Of a stretch of 64,000 nt of DNA, positions 24,189 to 34,078 are shown piece after piece. The first letter of the stretch is position 1. Each line of letters starts with the position of its first letter. Where the stretch lies: assembly GCA_037954325.1 (NCBI GenBank), contig JBBMNZ010000026.1, positions 4,777,501-4,841,500 of the forward strand, read 5' to 3'. Source of the DNA: Fistularia commersonii (Eukaryota; Chordata; Actinopteri; Syngnathiformes; Fistulariidae). Under the pieces are notes generated by a model. The model searched no databases. It had not been told where the DNA came from and worked only from the letters and a program-made list of their open reading frames with translations. Position numbers and translations under genes: made by a program.

Positions 24189-27100
24189 TGTGTGTGTGAC
24201 CCACAGCCATGTAGGATGTCTGTATTCTGTCCTGGTGTGAAATAGCAGAGTCCATGTGAATCAGTCCCAGAAAGTTGAGGCACAAAGGAGGAGTCAAACG
24301 GCAAAACAACCTTGAGTAAAAAACACAGAAGCAGCCCGATATCATCCGACATGTGCAACGCAACAAGACTCAACACACTATTATTTCCCAAAGTAAGGCT
24401 TTTAAAATAGTAATTACTTCTGATTAAACAATTCAGTATTTATAAATGTTACTAAAAATGATCCGCCACTGAATATTTTCATATTTTACATTTTTGTAAT
24501 GACTCCTCCACATTATCAGAATGGTAACAGACTTTGTCAATGTACAAATACATATAGAAATGAATTTAGCAATAAAATGCATTTGCAATTCTTCCAGGAT
24601 TTGAGTTATAACCTACAACACATCTTGCAGTTAGAACATGAACACTTGCAACCTACATGCCACTGAACTGCAGGCTGTAGGCATCAGTCTGGTGGTGAGG
24701 CGCCAGGTAACAGTAATTGAAAATCCGGATCCTGAACACTGTAGTATAGACACATATGCACAAGTAGAGAATGATGGCAAAGGATGCCATCTTATGGATA
24801 CACGACAGACAGAAGAAGATGTGATTTTATTAGGCTCTTGTACATTCAGTTAAGTCAATGTGCTTCTATCAACTTGACTTTACTCTCTGGGTACCAACCT
24901 CAATAAAAATATAGTCATATTGTTTTTCAGCAGTCTGAATAAAAACAGCAAAAATGGAAAGAACTGGGCGAGTGCTGAAAAAAGTACACTCAGACCAGAC
25001 TACCGCTGCAGAGAGGAGACCCAGCAGCACGGCCAATAGCTTGTACAATCCCTGTCTGAGCAAACACTCCCAAAACCACTCTGGAAAAAGGACACACAAA
25101 AACCACTACCATTTAATGTAAGTTATGCTATTTATGATATATATTATAAGATTATAATCATAGTTCCTATACAGGATTTTACAAAGGAGTTATTGATGGA
25201 ACTCACCAATTTTAGAGGAGTAGAGGTACCTGCGGATCCAGCTGTTATGTTGATCTGTACAAAAACTGTGGATGAAGTGTTGGGTGGGGCTGCTCTGACT
25301 CTTAGCAACATCTTCAAGATGTAAAGCCCGATCTAACACAATAGACCACTGAAGATGAGTCTGACTACGTCGCTGCACTGCAGAAATGACCTGAAACACA
25401 CACGCAAACACACAAATATACACACAACAATAGCATATCTTGATCATATTCCTACCATGTCAGTTCATAATGCTGTTTAGATTATGTCATTACTTTCTTG
25501 TGAAGCTGGACTAAGCCCCCTTTGGTTGGAAGGACATTGTGTTCACCAGGAGGCGGTTCTAGGTCCCTCCTCCTCTCCTCTTGGTACTCAGTGGGGCACT
25601 GAAATGAAAAGGTATTCAAATACAGACCTCCACAGTCCACTGTCAAGTCGATCTAATGAGTAAATTACCAAATATTACCTTTGTCAAAATGACGTCCACA
25701 AATTTCCTGAAACAGTGGTTGTACTTGACAGATCCGTGAACAACTGACACTTTCTGAAAATGAAGAATATTCCAATTTTTTTTCTCCATTATCCGGCATA
25801 GATTTTACGTTACATTCGAAGACTTAATTTTTCCCTTGCAACATGTTATCTAACCCAATTGCTCTGTTTTGGAGCTACATTTATGGTTGTAGTTTTTTGC
25901 TTAAACATAAAGGCTCTTTTATGAACTATTGATCCCTGCAATTAGTGTCACAAGATGACATTGAGATTTTATATTCATTTTTCAAGACATGCTGTAATAT
26001 ATCACCTGGTTATTGTATATTTATGATCATATTCAAGATTTAATCATAATAAATATTGTTTTTAGTGAAACTTTCACTTTTAGTGAAAGGCAAAGGATCT
26101 CCTTATAGGTATTTTGGTAGAGGAATGGAGGAAGGAGTGTTGTAAGGTGTTGTGAAAAATATTGTGAGAAAAGAGAAAACTTCAAGAGCAAATCAAAAAA
26201 AATGTTTCGCTGTAGGCCCCTAGGGAGTGCTGGAGGGCAAATAAACATGAGCATTAACTTGTTTTGATTTTAAAACACGTTGCTATTAAAATAACCAATC
26301 TCACATTTACTATTCTCGGGAAGTCAAATATTATAATGTTAAGGCTCTGGGAAATCTATCTTCGATCTTTCCATCTCACCTCCATAACATTTGCTAAGTT
26401 CTCATCAGCTTGCGCCTTCTCTGTGGCTGTTTTGGCAACCTGAAAGTAGGTTTTGGTCAACAAGTAACCGTGGCATGATGAGCGCCAATAGGAGCGTGGA
26501 ATTTCAACCAAGCCGTAACCAAGCAACAGCACCAGAAGGAAGAGACCCCAAGTGTTTGCAGCTGTAATGCCAATTGTTTGCAACTCTTGCCTGAAAAAAA
26601 AAAAACATGTATATAGTTGAATAACTAATTAAGAGTTAAATAACTGACATCTAATAGTAGAGAAAACATTGTCATTCGACTTTTTCATCCTAGAACTTGC
26701 CATGTCAGATGCCACTGCGGGTGAACAGCCACATAAATGAGCAGAGTGATGAAGATGAGGAGGTAGGTACTGTAGTATATAACGTTTTCAATGACAGCAG
26801 CTTTTATTTTTCCAACAATTGAGAAAGCTCCTGAGCGTTCATAGGACAGCATGAAGGGTAAAAGCAACCTGCAAACTCATAAAAAGAACTTTCACGATTG
26901 TGTTGTTTTTTTTCCAGTGCACTGATCATTAAAACCAATGTGGATGTGTTTTCATACTGATTTTGTGCGACTGTGAACGACAGATCTCACCAAGTAAGAA
27001 ACTGAGAAGTCCAGTACACAACTGTCCAGAAGACAGGAAGAACACCGTCTGGTATATAACTCCATGGCTCTTCACACACCTTTGGTACACTACAAGATAC

Positions 27101-28885
27101 ACACAAATCACAATATAGTACAAGTTGCAAATAAACCTTATTGTGGCGACTCAACTCACTTAAACTTTTTTTCAAGACGCCAGTGTTATCTCAAGTGTAA
27201 ACTGCTTATGTTACAAATGACTGAATTTTTGACCCTTTACTGATAAGGAAAAGTTGGTAGTTAAGGCTTTTACAAGACAATGCGCTGCAGCCAACTTCCA
27301 AACAAGTGAAGTGAATAAGTAAAGTGTTTAAATTAGAATCAGAATATTTTATTGATATCCCAGGGGGAAATTGCTTAAATGTAATGGAAAACCTTAAAAA
27401 AAATATATATATAACATGTCTCTATGATTTTAGCACAGGGTAATTTAGGTCTTATATGTAATTATAGGGAAGTAAATTATATAATACAGAGTCACCTTCA
27501 AAAATTGGAGTATTCCAAGATTTTGATTACAACTGAAAAGAAATATGAAGACAGTTAATCTTGTCTTGTCTGTTTTTTCTTGTAAAAATCCTTTAAACCA
27601 TGGGAGAACATATTACATAACTTGCCCACCAAAGCAACAATAAAAGAAAATCCGACAACTAAATCATAAAGCACATGGGGAGAAAAATATGACTGGTAAT
27701 CAGTTGTTGCAAGATTAATTATTTACTATGTGTGCAAAGCTATTGCTCCTTCAGTTGGATGCAATCTATGCTGTCATAGCTGTGGCACAAGATAACATAA
27801 GATGAACCAACTGACTGTTAATCTAAGGCCTTTTGTATAGTAATTTATTCATACGCACACAAACACACACACACACACATATATAATTCTTTTTCCTTTT
27901 TTTCTCTTTTTCTTTTTTAAATTTTATTCTTGATGTTCACAATGTTGATCTTGCTACCCCATGTGCCCCCCAATTGCCCCTTGGGAACAAATAAAGTTTT
28001 TCTGATTATGACAAACAGATGTGTAACATTCCCACTAACATTCACAACCTACAAGAGTCTGTAATTCACTTCATTTGCATATTCGTGCTTTGCAGGGGCA
28101 GTTGAGACAGATCCCCCTGACATTCCTGCTGTTAGGCGAGGGGATACTGCGTGCCATACAGGTAAAAGTGCTTCACAGGGTTGTTATTTTGTACAGCCAT
28201 TCAATTCATTCTTTTGTCGGTTGCAAGTTTTTCTGCACATTCGGGATTTCAACGCTTGCTGTCCGCAACCAATGACAGACCAAATATACAGACAATGAAA
28301 AACAACCATTGCCATTTATGGGTAATTTTTTAACAACCATGCTTGAGGTAAAGCACACAACAGGCAGAAATTTAAAAATTGTGAAAGCACATCCATATAC
28401 AATTTTTTTTTTTTACTTTAGCAAACACTTGTTTTAGAACCGTTCAGTCTAATAGTCCTTTTTTTACCGTATAGTAGGATAAACAGACGATCCAGCTTCT
28501 GTCCGATTGGGAAGATGTGAACTGTCATGAAGACATTGTTTGTAGATCGTCTGGAAGACAAGCAGGGGGAGAAAACTCTGATATCGTAAAATAACCTTTC
28601 TATCACAGTGTAATGGATTATTTCCATGTGGCAAGACATGATCAAATCCCCCTACATAAATATAAAAAAATTTCACACGTAACAAAAGCAAATATTTAAC
28701 ATCATCCTTACCGTGCTCACATCGAGTGGCAGGATGAAAACGATGAGGAAGCAGAGGTACCAAGAGAGCAAAGTCCCAAGCAATGCAACCCGCTGCTGCT
28801 TCCACAAGTCTCCATAGTGCTGCAGGAGCCCGAGGGCCAGGAGGAAAACCACCACGGCCACGACTGTAAGTGCAACTGCACTCAT
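21099..28885 (-). CDS. lmbrd2: LMBR1 domain-containing protein 2
   Basis: LMBRD2 is a multipass membrane protein of the LMBR1 family, linked in the literature to beta2-adrenergic receptor signalling. Seventeen exons on the minus strand join in frame to 675 codons plus TAA (human 695): 28712-28885, 28468-28550, 26991-27089, 26701-26868, 26380-26590, 25679-25753, 25494-25598, 25207-25390, 24899-25080, 24657-24790, 24205-24310, 23854-23951, 22932-23035, 22278-22324, 21887-21986, 21299-21392, 21099-21162. Diagnostic segments are [20 protein letters not shown] (exon 1), WSYIPDG and [11 protein letters not shown] (exon 3), [20 protein letters not shown] (exon 5), [11 protein letters not shown] (exon 9), [20 protein letters not shown] (exon 11) and [18 protein letters not shown] at the C-terminus. 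Intron 4 uses a GC donor, and the exon 11 donor abuts a CA repeat. The cytoplasmic C-terminal region is about 20 residues shorter than human. Which teleost paralogue (a or b) it is cannot be told from the window. Confidence 0.95.
21655..21785 (-). repeat. Teleost interspersed repeat, 3' tail (minus orientation)
   Basis: The 'ccatccattcatccaaatcc' tail followed by 'agggttgcagggattctgga' and 'gggtacaccctggaccggtc' is the reverse complement of the widespread fish repeat that ends in GGATGGATGG. It lies in lmbrd2 intron 15, between exons 15 and 16. Related copies are at 35464, 38860 and 41879. Confidence 0.7.
23674..23695. repeat. Poly(C)22 / poly(G)22 run in lmbrd2 intron 12
   Basis: Twenty-two consecutive C on the plus strand become G22 in the lmbrd2 pre-mRNA, a tract able to form G-quadruplexes. 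The length may be affected by assembly error in homopolymers. Confidence 0.9.
24101..24198. repeat. (TG)49 microsatellite touching the lmbrd2 exon 11 donor
   Basis: Ninety-eight bases of TG with one TA interruption. On the lmbrd2 sense strand it is (CA)n and starts directly after the six-base donor GTGGGT (24204 down to 24199). Confidence 0.95.
27335..27385 (-). repeat. Retroelement-like tail, minus orientation
   Basis: 'agaatcagaatattttattg' followed by 'atatcccagggggaaattgc' is the reverse complement of a fish repeat tail ending in AATAAAGTTTTTCTGATT. It lies in lmbrd2 intron 2. Confidence 0.6.
27855..28012 (+). repeat. CA/T-rich tract followed by retroelement-like tail, plus orientation
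   Basis: A (CA)n and pyrimidine-rich tract leads into 'ccccttgggaacaaataaag' and 'tttttctgattatg', the forward form of the tail found inverted at 27335. The two face opposite ways about 0.6 kb apart inside lmbrd2 intron 2. Confidence 0.55.
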
Positions 28886-28930
28886 TGTGATGAAGGGACT
28901 GATGGATGTCAGGAGGTCATGTTGTTCATC
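28886..28930 (-). promoter_or_regulatory. lmbrd2: lmbrd2 5' UTR part with a short upstream ORF
   Basis: An acceptor (CTCCAG) places the exon start at 28930. Before the main ATG at 28885 there is an upstream ATG at 28929 opening a six-residue frame (MNNMTS) that stops at 28909, 23 bases before the main start. Such a uORF could lower translation. Confidence 0.6.
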
Positions 28931-29360
28931 CTGGAGGGGAAATGAGACGGAGGAAAGGGGAACTCCTTATACAATGCAAGGATTCACTTCTGATCCAGCA
29001 TAAGAGATGAAGAGTGGGTACAGTAAGCTGAGTCACTAATACAAAATTTCCTTATCAGATCGGTCTTGATAAAACAGTGAATGTGGGAAATTAAAAAAAT
29101 ATATAAATGAGTGATAAAAGCTAGATTTAACGGCACCAGACTTTTACCTCATACTGTTACTACTACAAAAAATACAGACGATTTACCCTTGTTTATTCTG
29201 AAAATCCCGAGGTAAATAAAGACAAATAAAGAGGTTTAAATTTCAAAGAGTCATCATGGTTTTATTCAAAAGCTTAAAAACTTAATAACCGATCACGCAG
29301 AACCCTGGACCGTTGGTTTATCCTGCTCCACGTTTCAAAAACCAACTACACTTTTCTTAC

Positions 29361-29560
29361 CTTTGGCGTTTCTGCACAGGCTTTTAAACAACCAAACTAT
29401 AAATGTGAAGTCACATTGTGCTCTTCGGACGAGGAAGGCGATTATCGAAAACAACCTTTGACTCCAACTTTGCGCAAGACCATGCAGAGCAGTCCTTCCA
29501 GCTGAAGTCACAGTATGTTTTCTTCGGCTCAGCGCGGAATCCTGGGTATTGTAGGCGAAG
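29361..29560 (-). promoter_or_regulatory. lmbrd2: lmbrd2 noncoding exon 1 and promoter with ZNF143-like site
   Basis: A donor CCAAAG|GTAAGA ends a probable 5' UTR exon at 29361. At 29536-29555 the minus strand reads CCTACAATACCCAGGATTCC, close to the ACTACAATTCCCAGAATGC element bound by ZNF143/THAP11 in housekeeping promoters. Local CpG content is raised. The start site is inferred to be near 29530-29560. Confidence 0.5.
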
Positions 29561-29599
29561 GGAAAGGATTGGCTCTTCCTTCCATCTAAGCTTTGCTGC

Positions 29600-30523
29600 A
29601 TTTGACCAGGCCGAGTTCATCCAAAATTATCTGGTTATTATTTTTGTCTACTTGTACTTGATTTATTTTTGATATTGAATTACGTTTGGAGCAATCCAGT
29701 TTCATTTCTATCATAGTATTCATTTCAATCAACTTTCTTTTATAGCATTCTTGCTTAATTGTGCATATATTGTTTTTTTGTTGCTGTTTTTTTTTAATAG
29801 CTGCATTAAAAGTGAAAAGAATCACGGGTTGAACAGACAACAACATTCATCTTGCTCCATCTTGTCCAACTCTCTTTTCTGCATCCTCTCCACTTCATAT
29901 CCTCTTTTATTCCACCCGTGAAGGTGAATTTAGTTTTTACCTGGGAGCAGCACAGATAATACCGTCATGTAGATGGAACGGAACACAGTAAACTCCTAAA
30001 TGAATTGACTGTCACTGTGGAGCAGGGTTCAAAAAGTTAACGGTCTTCATGCATCCATGTGGGTTCCTTCTTAGTGATCCAGCTTCTTTCCATACAAAGA
30101 AAAAAAATAATAATAATAATTTAACTAAAATAAAATAAAATATGCTTTGTATTAAATTCATATTGTTTTGGTCACTCATGGTCATGGAGAAGTGGGTTTA
30201 TTCCAGTTTAGGATGCCTGGACTGCAACCAGTGCGTTTTCTTGTGAAACTCCCGTGGGTCTGCATTTTATAAGCTGAAATACTGACTCAGCAGTTTTGTT
30301 ATGATGCACACAATACATTGTTTCCTCAGTGCAATATTTAATTATAGTTTTGCACAGAAATGAGAGGTGAATACAACATTTAGGTGAACTATCAAGAAAA
30401 AAATATGAACAATAAAAGCTCAGATCTGGTGTTTTTTTTTTTTCTGGCTCAAGTTGACTTAGCCATCCATGATGCAGGCAGTCTTTTGAAAAAATTGAGA
30501 GAGCTCTGCAGGGAATAACAGTA
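29600..30523. other. Intergenic, no gene seen
   Basis: A/T-rich sequence with T-runs near 29773-29800 and 30430-30443. No exon, RNA gene or clear repeat was recognised before the tRNA gene. Confidence 0.5.
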
Positions 30524-30595
30524 GGGGATGTAGCTCAGTGGTAGAGCGCATGCTTCGCATGTATGAGGTCCTGGGTTCAATCCCCAGCATCTCCA
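30524..30595 (+). tRNA. tRNA-Ala (anticodon CGC)
   Basis: A 72-base cloverleaf. The acceptor GGGGATG pairs with CATCTCC (one G-U), with discriminator A at 30595. D arm GCTC/GAGC, anticodon stem CATGC/GTATG with loop TTCGCAT giving anticodon CGC at 30556-30558, and T arm CTGGG/CCCAG with loop TTCAATC. The box A (TAGCTCAGTGG) and box B (GGTTCAATCCC) promoters match RNA polymerase III consensus. A short T-rich stretch (TTCTTT) follows as terminator. It has no intron and no encoded CCA. It reads the Ala codon GCG. Confidence 0.95.
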
Positions 30596-30601
30596 TTCTT
30601 T

Positions 30602-31491
30602 ATATTCCAGTTCAAATTGTAATTGCTCAAGCTTTCTTCAGACGCCTCATAAAAACTGCCATAGTGTAGAATAGTTCCCATGTGTACGCATACAAAAAAT
30701 GAACAAGAAACCAAATGTAAAATTTATGGATGCATCTCAAAAGTATGTGAGCACTTTTTAAATTCATATGTATTTATCCACCTTTGTGCTTTACACTGAA
30801 GTTTCAAGCATGTGAGTGCACGTTAGGTCATATTTATGCAGTGAAAATTTTAAATGGTTCACAGAATTTCAAGCAATGCAAATAGGCATTTGGACACATA
30901 TACAGATGGATATCACCTTGAAATACTGCACATTTTATCCCAGTGACTTATGTAAGGATAGAGGTTGAAATAAACAGTCCAAGTATAAAAGCGCATTTTG
31001 AAAACAATGACCAGGGCAGTTTTGTTACACACACTAGCATAACTATGTAAAATCACTGCTGTTGATCACATTATCCATTAGTTCTCCATTGGCCTGCAGA
31101 TCATTGCAGTACAAATCCTGACTTTGAATGCCTTGTCTTGATAAGTTTGCAGGCTTGTGCATGTTCAGTTATGTAAAATCTCAAAAAAATAATACAATTC
31201 TTATTTTATCAGCATAAAGAGATGTTCCTGGTTGATAGCGACAAGACTAACATCTTTTTCCTTTTTGTAAACAGACTATTAGAAATGCATTAAGTTAATC
31301 TATCGGAACATTCACAAAATGAATATACAGATGTGATGCTGTGGAGTTGATTTTTTGTCACCATCAGGATCCACTGTTTTGAAAAGGGAAGTAAAACTAC
31401 AGTTCCAGTGGTGAACGATGGTTGTTGCTTTAAAAAAAAATCACAAAACAAAAAAAAAAAGTCAATAAAGAAAAGCGCCTTCGAATTCTCT
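30602..31491. other. Intergenic, no gene seen
   Basis: No supportable coding or RNA feature in about 0.9 kb between the tRNA and the candidate exon that follows. The sequence is A/T-rich and not obviously repetitive. Confidence 0.5.
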
Positions 31492-31740
31492 TCAGACAAG
31501 GAGGGATATCCACCAATATGGGTCATCAGAATAAAGAGGGCCCATCACATTGAAGCATACAGTTCTGTGTTCCAGTAAAAAGTCCACATGGCCCAGCAGG
31601 TCCAGAAACATGTGTTCTACCAGATTCAGACAAACAGACCAGTCTTCACTTGCTGTCGACAGACCAAGCGCATCCAGCCAGACCAACCCAAAAATGTCCA
31701 AAGACTCTGGCCACTCCTCTAGAAAACTGTCCAGCTCCAT
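31492..31740 (-). CDS. Candidate terminal coding exon of an unidentified gene
   Basis: On the minus strand an 82-codon frame (MELDSFLEEWPESLDIFGLV..., ending ...PYWWISLLV, then TGA) is rich in Leu, Asp, Glu and Trp. Its codons look like the fish coding sequence next to it (many CTG, GAG, GTG). A good acceptor, a T-rich tract then GAGCCAG, abuts the ATG, and the AATAAA-like motif TCAATAAAG on the plus strand lies beyond. I do not recognise the protein. It could be a last exon, an old pseudogene piece or chance. Genes found between LMBRD2 and SLC1A3 in mammals (SKP2, NADK2, RANBP3L) are candidates by position only. Confidence 0.3.
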   Translation of the reverse strand: MELDSFLEEWPESLDIFGLVWLDALGLSTASEDWSVCLNLVEHMFLDLLGHVDFLLEHRTVCFNVMGPLYSDDPYWWISLLV

Positions 31741-31822
31741 CTGGCTCAGAAAAAAATTTCACACAGATGAATCCAGTGCATGCCTTTGGCACATCGTCAG
31801 CCTCGGCGGGGAGAAGTTGCAC

Positions 31823-32077
31823 CTAGGTTGCTGGTCTGTTTGCAGAATTGCTATCCGACAACACTGTTGTCTTGTTTTCCATCTGTCTGTTTCTTGGGAG
31901 GCTAAGTGGCCTGATCCAAACGGTTACAGTGCAGATGAATGGCAGCATCGACAGGTACTTAGTGAGGCCATCTGTCAACCTACATTCCCACTTTAACCCT
32001 TTACCATCAGCGGGATTACCGTAACAAGCCGTAGAAACACTAGGGCCCATTTCTATTTCTGTACCAAGTATTTCCAT
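31823..32077 (-). CDS. Possible upstream exon or pseudogene piece, unidentified
   Basis: An 84-codon minus-strand frame lies just upstream of the previous candidate. It contains a hydrophobic stretch (YLSMLPFICTVTVWI) followed by a polar end. A possible donor (CCTAG|GTGCAAC) lies near its 3' end. It may belong with the 31492-31740 frame or be unrelated. No family is recognised. Confidence 0.15.
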   Translation of the reverse strand: MEILGTEIEMGPSVSTACYGNPADGKGLKWECRLTDGLTKYLSMLPFICTVTVWIRPLSLPRNRQMENKTTVLSDSNSANRPAT

Positions 32078-33707
32078 ACAAAAATCGTGAGCAAAGCCAT
32101 AATTTTAAGAATATTCATACAAATCCAGTTATCTGAGACCCAGAACTAGGAAAATTGAAAATGATTATTTTCTAGACCCACTCTGCTCGATTGATTACAA
32201 AGTAAGATAATTATTACCAGCCATTTTTTAATGCAGAACTACTGATACTGTTATTTAATTTATATGCCAGGTTAAGTCCAACAGAAATCGAAGTGCCGGA
32301 CAGTTGTAACAGCCACCACTAGATGGAGGTAATGAATTTGTGAAAACTTTATCCCTGGAAATATGAACCTCTCTTGAAAGGTTCACTGAAGCACATCCCT
32401 ATAAATATAAGGCTCAGCTGACAAGGAAGTCCCTGATCTCTCTATTCAGATTTTAAAAGCTTCATCGATAAATTGCAGAAACAAATCAACTCGATGATGC
32501 TCTTGTTGATGAACTTAGAGTCGATCTAAATTTAGATTATAATGATTAGATTCTGAAAAATTAATCCAGTTCCACCTCTTTGAAATGATGCCAGCCATCA
32601 GAGGTAAACAATAATCAGATTTCAATAATAGAAACCATCCCATTCATCGGACACCTGAGTGCTTTACAACTCAGAGCCCATGACACCGAAACCAAACTTT
32701 GATAAGATGAGAGGCTGATCTCTTTCTTTCACCCTTTTGTATTGTTTTATTTTTTTTTTACATTATTTTTTTTTATTCAGAAACCATGTAGCTTCTTTAA
32801 TGTGTACAAAAAGTGAGGTTTCATATTCTATTCATGAAGAAGAGAATGAATGGTTCGGGTTTCCTGTCACTTCCCCGACCAGCACCAGCCACATAATTGT
32901 GAAACTGACAATAGACCTTGTGCCAAACTCAACAGTGGTTTGAAATTATATTCATCATTTGTTTTGTGATTAAGTTTACAGGAAAACCTGTTACTCTACT
33001 CTCTCTATGTTTGTTAAAACATGATGTAATCCTGATTAAATGATAAGCCTCACCTTGGACCAGGGTAATTATAGTTGAAGTGTTTTCACGCTGCTTGAGG
33101 TTCATTATTAGGCCTTGAATTAATGGGCTAAAAACTGATCTAGTAAAATAAAAAAAAAAATTCTTATGTGGATTGTACACATTTGTCTCACATGCAAGCT
33201 AACAATGTACTGTAAAATCACAAGTCACCTGAATAAATGCAGCATTATATTGTCACCTGCTGAGCTTGGAAAGTCATTCATTTTCAATGAATGCTTGTAA
33301 TGATCTGCCCTGATACTCTGACAACAATTAGCAGCATATCAATGAGTATTTAAACTTTATCCAGATTTGTAGAGATACTGCTGACAAATCAAAATGTCAT
33401 AGGTTGGCATTTCCACGGATGAAAAAAAACAAACAGAGATTTATTAGTTCCTTCTCATTTTGACACAGTAACACCATGCAAGGTTTCCCAGAAGCGAAGG
33501 ATTTTTCGGTTTCGTTACAACTTTGTTTTTTAAACGTGTTTAAAAAAAAAAGATGCCGAAAGCCATAACAGTGACACATGTAAAATCCTGCACAAGTGTG
33601 AAATGTCCATGAGACCAAAATGCCAAACTCCAATTCTGTGCCCGGCTACAATTAGACTGTCTAGACTTCCTGTTTTTTTTCTGCTTCCTTTAATCACACT
33701 TTTCTTT
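32078..33707. other. Intergenic, no gene seen
   Basis: A/T-rich sequence. A short 'ccaccactagatggaggtaa' near 32310 resembles fragments of dispersed repeats. No exon is supported. Confidence 0.45.
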
Positions 33708-34073
33708 TTATTCTCTCTCTTCAGAGTTGAGCCTTATTCCTCCTGCACGACTTCCAAGCATTTGCGCCTCCACATGATGTCCATCCTCTGTGTCCAGGTG
33801 ATCGGCAACCTCCTCCAGGGTGGCCTTATTAACTCTAGTGAGAAACTGTGTGTGACCAGCCTCGTTTCCCATCAAACTCATTGAGCAACTGCAACAAGTG
33901 TGCTGAGACCCCTCCAAAGTCCTTAACATTTGATCCATGGGAAACCCTTTTGCACAATGGTGCAGCCAAACAATGTGGTCCCAGTTCTGTTTGCCCCCAG
34001 AGGGCCACTGTAGAGTCCAGATCTTATAACCTGTTCTGGATACATCACCCCCACGGGAGGAGGATACTCCCAT
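33708..34073 (-). CDS. Unidentified 121-codon minus-strand frame
   Basis: This is the longest minus-strand frame in the intergenic region. Its C-terminal half is hydrophilic and helix-like (TRVNKATLEEVADHLDTEDG, then HHVEAQMLG) and ends in TAA. There is no clear acceptor at the ATG and no recognised family. It may be a pseudogene fragment or chance. The overlapping plus-strand frame (33603-33884) looks less protein-like. Confidence 0.2.
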   Translation of the reverse strand: MGVSSSRGGDVSRTGYKIWTLQWPSGGKQNWDHIVWLHHCAKGFPMDQMLRTLEGSQHTCCSCSMSLMGNEAGHTQFLTRVNKATLEEVADHLDTEDGHHVEAQMLGSRAGGIRLNSEERE

Positions 34074-34078
34074 TTTAA

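Noticed and set aside
24199..24204. Using GTCACA, three bases further into the intron, as the lmbrd2 exon 11 donor
   Set aside because: This leaves the next exon out of frame; the GTGGGT donor restores frame and gives the same spacing as human LMBRD2.
24052..24391. Minus-strand frames with long His-Thr repeats
   Set aside because: They are translations of the (CA)n tract joined to lmbrd2 exon 11; the real reading is the spliced exon 24205-24310.
31550..31996. 148-codon plus-strand frame
   Set aside because: It overlaps the minus-strand candidate exon, is Ser/Lys/Arg-rich as expected of an antisense reading and crosses the apparent acceptor.
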